From NCBI GenBank assembly GCA_965222705.1, contig CBDCUO010000026.1:62001-126000 (forward strand): 64,000 nt of DNA, written 5' to 3'. Shown one piece after another: positions 64,000 through 64,000 of this stretch. Below the pieces are notes generated by a model. It was not told the DNA's origin. It saw nothing but the letters and a program-made list of their open reading frames with translations, and searched no databases. Both the position numbers and the translations under genes were made by a program. The stretch's first letter is position 1. Each line of letters opens with the position of its first letter. This DNA comes from JAFMDF01 sp965222705 (lineage in GTDB: Bacteria > Bacteroidota > Bacteroidia > Chitinophagales > Saprospiraceae).

Positions 64000-64000
64000 T

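Noticed and set aside
1..64000. tRNA, rRNA or tmRNA genes
   Set aside because: I looked through the intergenic stretches for cloverleaf elements and conserved rRNA words and found none.

Overview
The window comes from an AT-rich Bacteroidota chromosome, most likely a marine gliding member of the Saprospiria (Saprospiraceae/Lewinella/Aureispira type). Supporting signs are SusC-like TonB receptors with STN and carboxypeptidase-regulatory domains, FecR and DUF4249 partners, a T9SS-sorted adhesin with SprB repeats, DUF4271 next to hemD, a MurF-Alr fusion, promoters of the TTTG-N20-TAnnTTTG type, and absence of clear Shine-Dalgarno sequences. Many genes need an internal ATG rather than the first TTG/GTG; those starts are chosen below. 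I found no tRNA, rRNA or CRISPR array.

Layout. 1-3.3 kb: the 3' end of a PUFA-synthase-like PfaA gene (two identical ACPs, then KR and DH), split by a frameshift at an A9 run. 3.5-8.3 kb: FecR anti-sigma protein, TonB-dependent receptor, DUF4249 lipoprotein. 8.3-15.7 kb (minus): phosphoglycerate dehydrogenase and a roughly 2,086-residue secreted multidomain adhesin. 16-20 kb: amidohydrolase lipoprotein, a palindromic MITE-like element, DUF554 protein and envelope proteins. 21-31 kb: housekeeping genes (dprA, hemD, uvrC, thioredoxin, dgkA, obg) with small envelope proteins. 31.8-33.2 kb: an intact IS element with terminal inverted repeats and a 9-bp target duplication, lying 24 bp upstream of a VWA (CoxE-like) gene. 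33.6-42.5 kb: panD, DinB-like protein, pullulanase lipoprotein, two charged secreted proteins, M1 peptidase, TlpA-like protein, Gfo/Idh/MocA oxidoreductase. 42.5-47 kb: lipoprotein, polyprenyl-phosphate sugar transferase (frameshifted), GbsR and ArsR regulators, purD. 47-54 kb: MurF-Alr and a three-gene parvulin/SurA outer-membrane chaperone operon. 54-59 kb (minus): acyl-CoA dehydrogenase, a TPR gene broken twice, lgt broken once, an alpha/beta hydrolase with a structured leader. 60-64 kb: a 31-residue-repeat fibre-like protein, a steroid 5-alpha-reductase homologue, a divergent peptide deformylase, a sugar nucleotidyltransferase and the end of an ImmA/IrrE-DUF2083 type regulator.

Much of the window serves the cell envelope: lipoprotein maturation (Lgt), outer-membrane protein folding (parvulins), peptidoglycan precursors (MurF-Alr), lipid chemistry (PfaA, DgkA, acyl-CoA dehydrogenase, steroid reductase homologue), surface polysaccharide (sugar transferase, nucleotidyltransferase) and T9SS surface proteins. 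The most striking sequence-level signal is five single-base indels in four otherwise conserved genes, mostly at homopolymers. These may be assembly errors, real decay or recoding, and the cases should be separated. The least explained elements are the 31-residue repeat protein, the 166-bp palindromic element at 17.8 kb and the alternative hairpins in front of the hydrolase at 59.4 kb.
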